From Xylaria sp. FL1777 (lineage: Eukaryota > Ascomycota > Sordariomycetes > Xylariales > Xylariaceae): a stretch of DNA of 64,000 nt. The stretch covers positions 62,001-126,000 of the forward strand of contig MU400613.1 in NCBI GenBank assembly GCA_022578965.1, written 5' to 3'. This document shows, in pieces, positions 62,752 to 64,000 of this stretch. A program made the translations under genes and the position numbers. The notes under the pieces are model-generated. The model searched no databases. It was not told where the DNA came from and saw only the letters and a list, made by a program, of their open reading frames with translations. Every line of letters starts with the position of its first letter. The first letter of the stretch is position 1.

Positions 62752-64000
62752 AAGTTTGTTGCATAAAAAGCTTAGCAAAACAAAAGGCTTTTAATATAAC
62801 GTTGCAGCATTATAAAATTATAATCTAACAATATTATAAAATGCTTGTTTAAAGCAAACAATAATTAAAAAAAAGCTATTTTTTTTAATAATAAAGCGCT
62901 ACTATATAGGTTTAAAGTTGTTTTTAGCTTTTTTAGCAGCAAAAAAATGCATGTAATAGCTATTTTATTAATTTTGCTATTATAAGATCTAACGTAAAAA
63001 AAAAAAAACAAAATAGTACTATTGCTATTAGTTATTAAAGAACTAAAACTAATAAAAGAACTAAAACTGCTTAAAAAGCTAATACTGCTAAAAAAACAAA
63101 ATCTTTAATTAAACGTATTTAAAACAAAAAAAAACTTTTTAAACTATTAAGTATTTAATAATTTAGCATTAATTATTGCAGCAAACAACAATTAATTTAA
63201 TAATATTGCATAAAAAATACTACTTATGTTTTAATAACTTGATTTTAATAAATAATATTTTGTTATTTGTGTAGCCTTTATTAATTATGTATTTAAATTT
63301 GTTTTTTAAAACGCACTTAATACTTTAAAAAACAACAAAATTATAGATTTACTAAACCTTGAACGCATAATATTTAAAATTTCCGCAAGCGCTAAATAAC
63401 GCTGCTATAATGTTTTTTTAGTGTTTAAGTTTTTATAGTTTTTATTTAGTTTTGTTACGTATAAACTTGCTACTAATATAAAAGATAATACTATTTAAAC
63501 TATTTAGCAAAATTTAAACGCTTAAACTTAAAACTTAATTTATTAAGCAAAAATAGGCAAAAAGGCATATTAGCAAGCTATAATGTTTTTTATTAAAGGA
63601 TTTTTATAAAACATTAAAGCAGTTATTTATATTTTTTTTGTAGTATATACTTTGTTTAGTTTTATTAACTCTAGATTTTTATAGGCAAACAAAGCTTTCT
63701 GCTTAATAAAAGCTGATTTTCTTTTTGTTTTAATGTTTTTTTGCAAAGTAACATTTAAGCTTTTCTTAAAAGATTTTTTTTAACTAGGCCTACAAATATT
63801 TTTCTTTAATATGCACTTAGCTAAAAAAAAAGACTTTTATTTTCTTAATGCTTTTGCTTTTTAGCTTAAAACATTATTAGTTTTCTAAATAGTTAAAGCA
63901 TAAGCTGTTTTAAACTTTAAGCTATAAAAAAATTATTAAGCTATTAGTAACGTTTTTTAAATAGCATTAAAAACTTTTTATAACAAAAAGATAAAAAAAG
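62752..64000. other. AT-rich stretch to the window edge, no recognisable gene
   Basis: Short AAGAACTAAAACTRMT repeats at 63040-63090; otherwise nothing I can assign. Confidence 0.6.

Noticed and set aside
1..64000. Mitochondrial genome or protist (Plasmodium-like) DNA as explanation of the AT richness
   Set aside because: No mitochondrial genes, rRNA or tRNA, and no long genes. Asp-to-Asn and Trp/Gln-to-stop decay in two retroelement copies points to RIP.

Overview
This 64 kb window looks like one AT-rich, gene-empty block of a filamentous ascomycete genome (Pezizomycotina, inferred). It has been eroded by repeat-induced point mutation (RIP) or a similar cytosine-deaminating process. I find no intact protein gene, rRNA, tRNA or CRISPR array. 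The longest open frames are about 60-110 codons, which is roughly what chance gives at this base composition, and almost none reads as a known protein. The two best-preserved sequences differ from each other essentially only by C/T and G/A transitions. In recognisable domains the damage is the expected type: Asp codons to Asn, and Trp and Gln codons to stops.

Two copies of one Ty3/gypsy chromovirus dominate the left third. Copy A (1-4818) enters from the left edge and keeps reverse transcriptase, RNase H, integrase, a chromodomain and a 3' LTR. Copy B (15964-23616) is complete, with two 470-bp LTRs, a perfect 5-bp target-site duplication (CTTTT) and a 6.7-kb interior. Copy B interrupts a minus-strand non-LTR (LINE-like) retrotransposon whose frame resumes on the far side once the insertion and one target-site copy are removed.

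The most interesting item is an antisense gene between the end of pol and the 3' LTR in both copies (3729-4088 and 22555-22974, minus strand). Each has a cysteine-patterned N-terminal module, then a Lys/Gln/Glu-rich, coiled-coil-like tail, and both stop at the same homologous position, overlapping the end of pol tail to tail. The pol genes of the two copies are the same apart from transitions and rare one-base length changes, yet the antisense gene and the adjoining U3 are almost unrelated. This suggests that the 3' accessory module is exchanged or evolves separately.

From about 24.4 kb to the right end the sequence is AT-rich and largely uninterpretable. It is punctuated by mini- and microsatellites, poly-T tracts, short dispersed repeats, a few hairpins, and three weak candidates for decayed coding sequence (about 44.4 kb, 50.3 kb and 62.5 kb). 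Size, composition and absence of genes fit a heterochromatic or (peri)centromeric AT-isochore, but nothing in the sequence proves a centromere.
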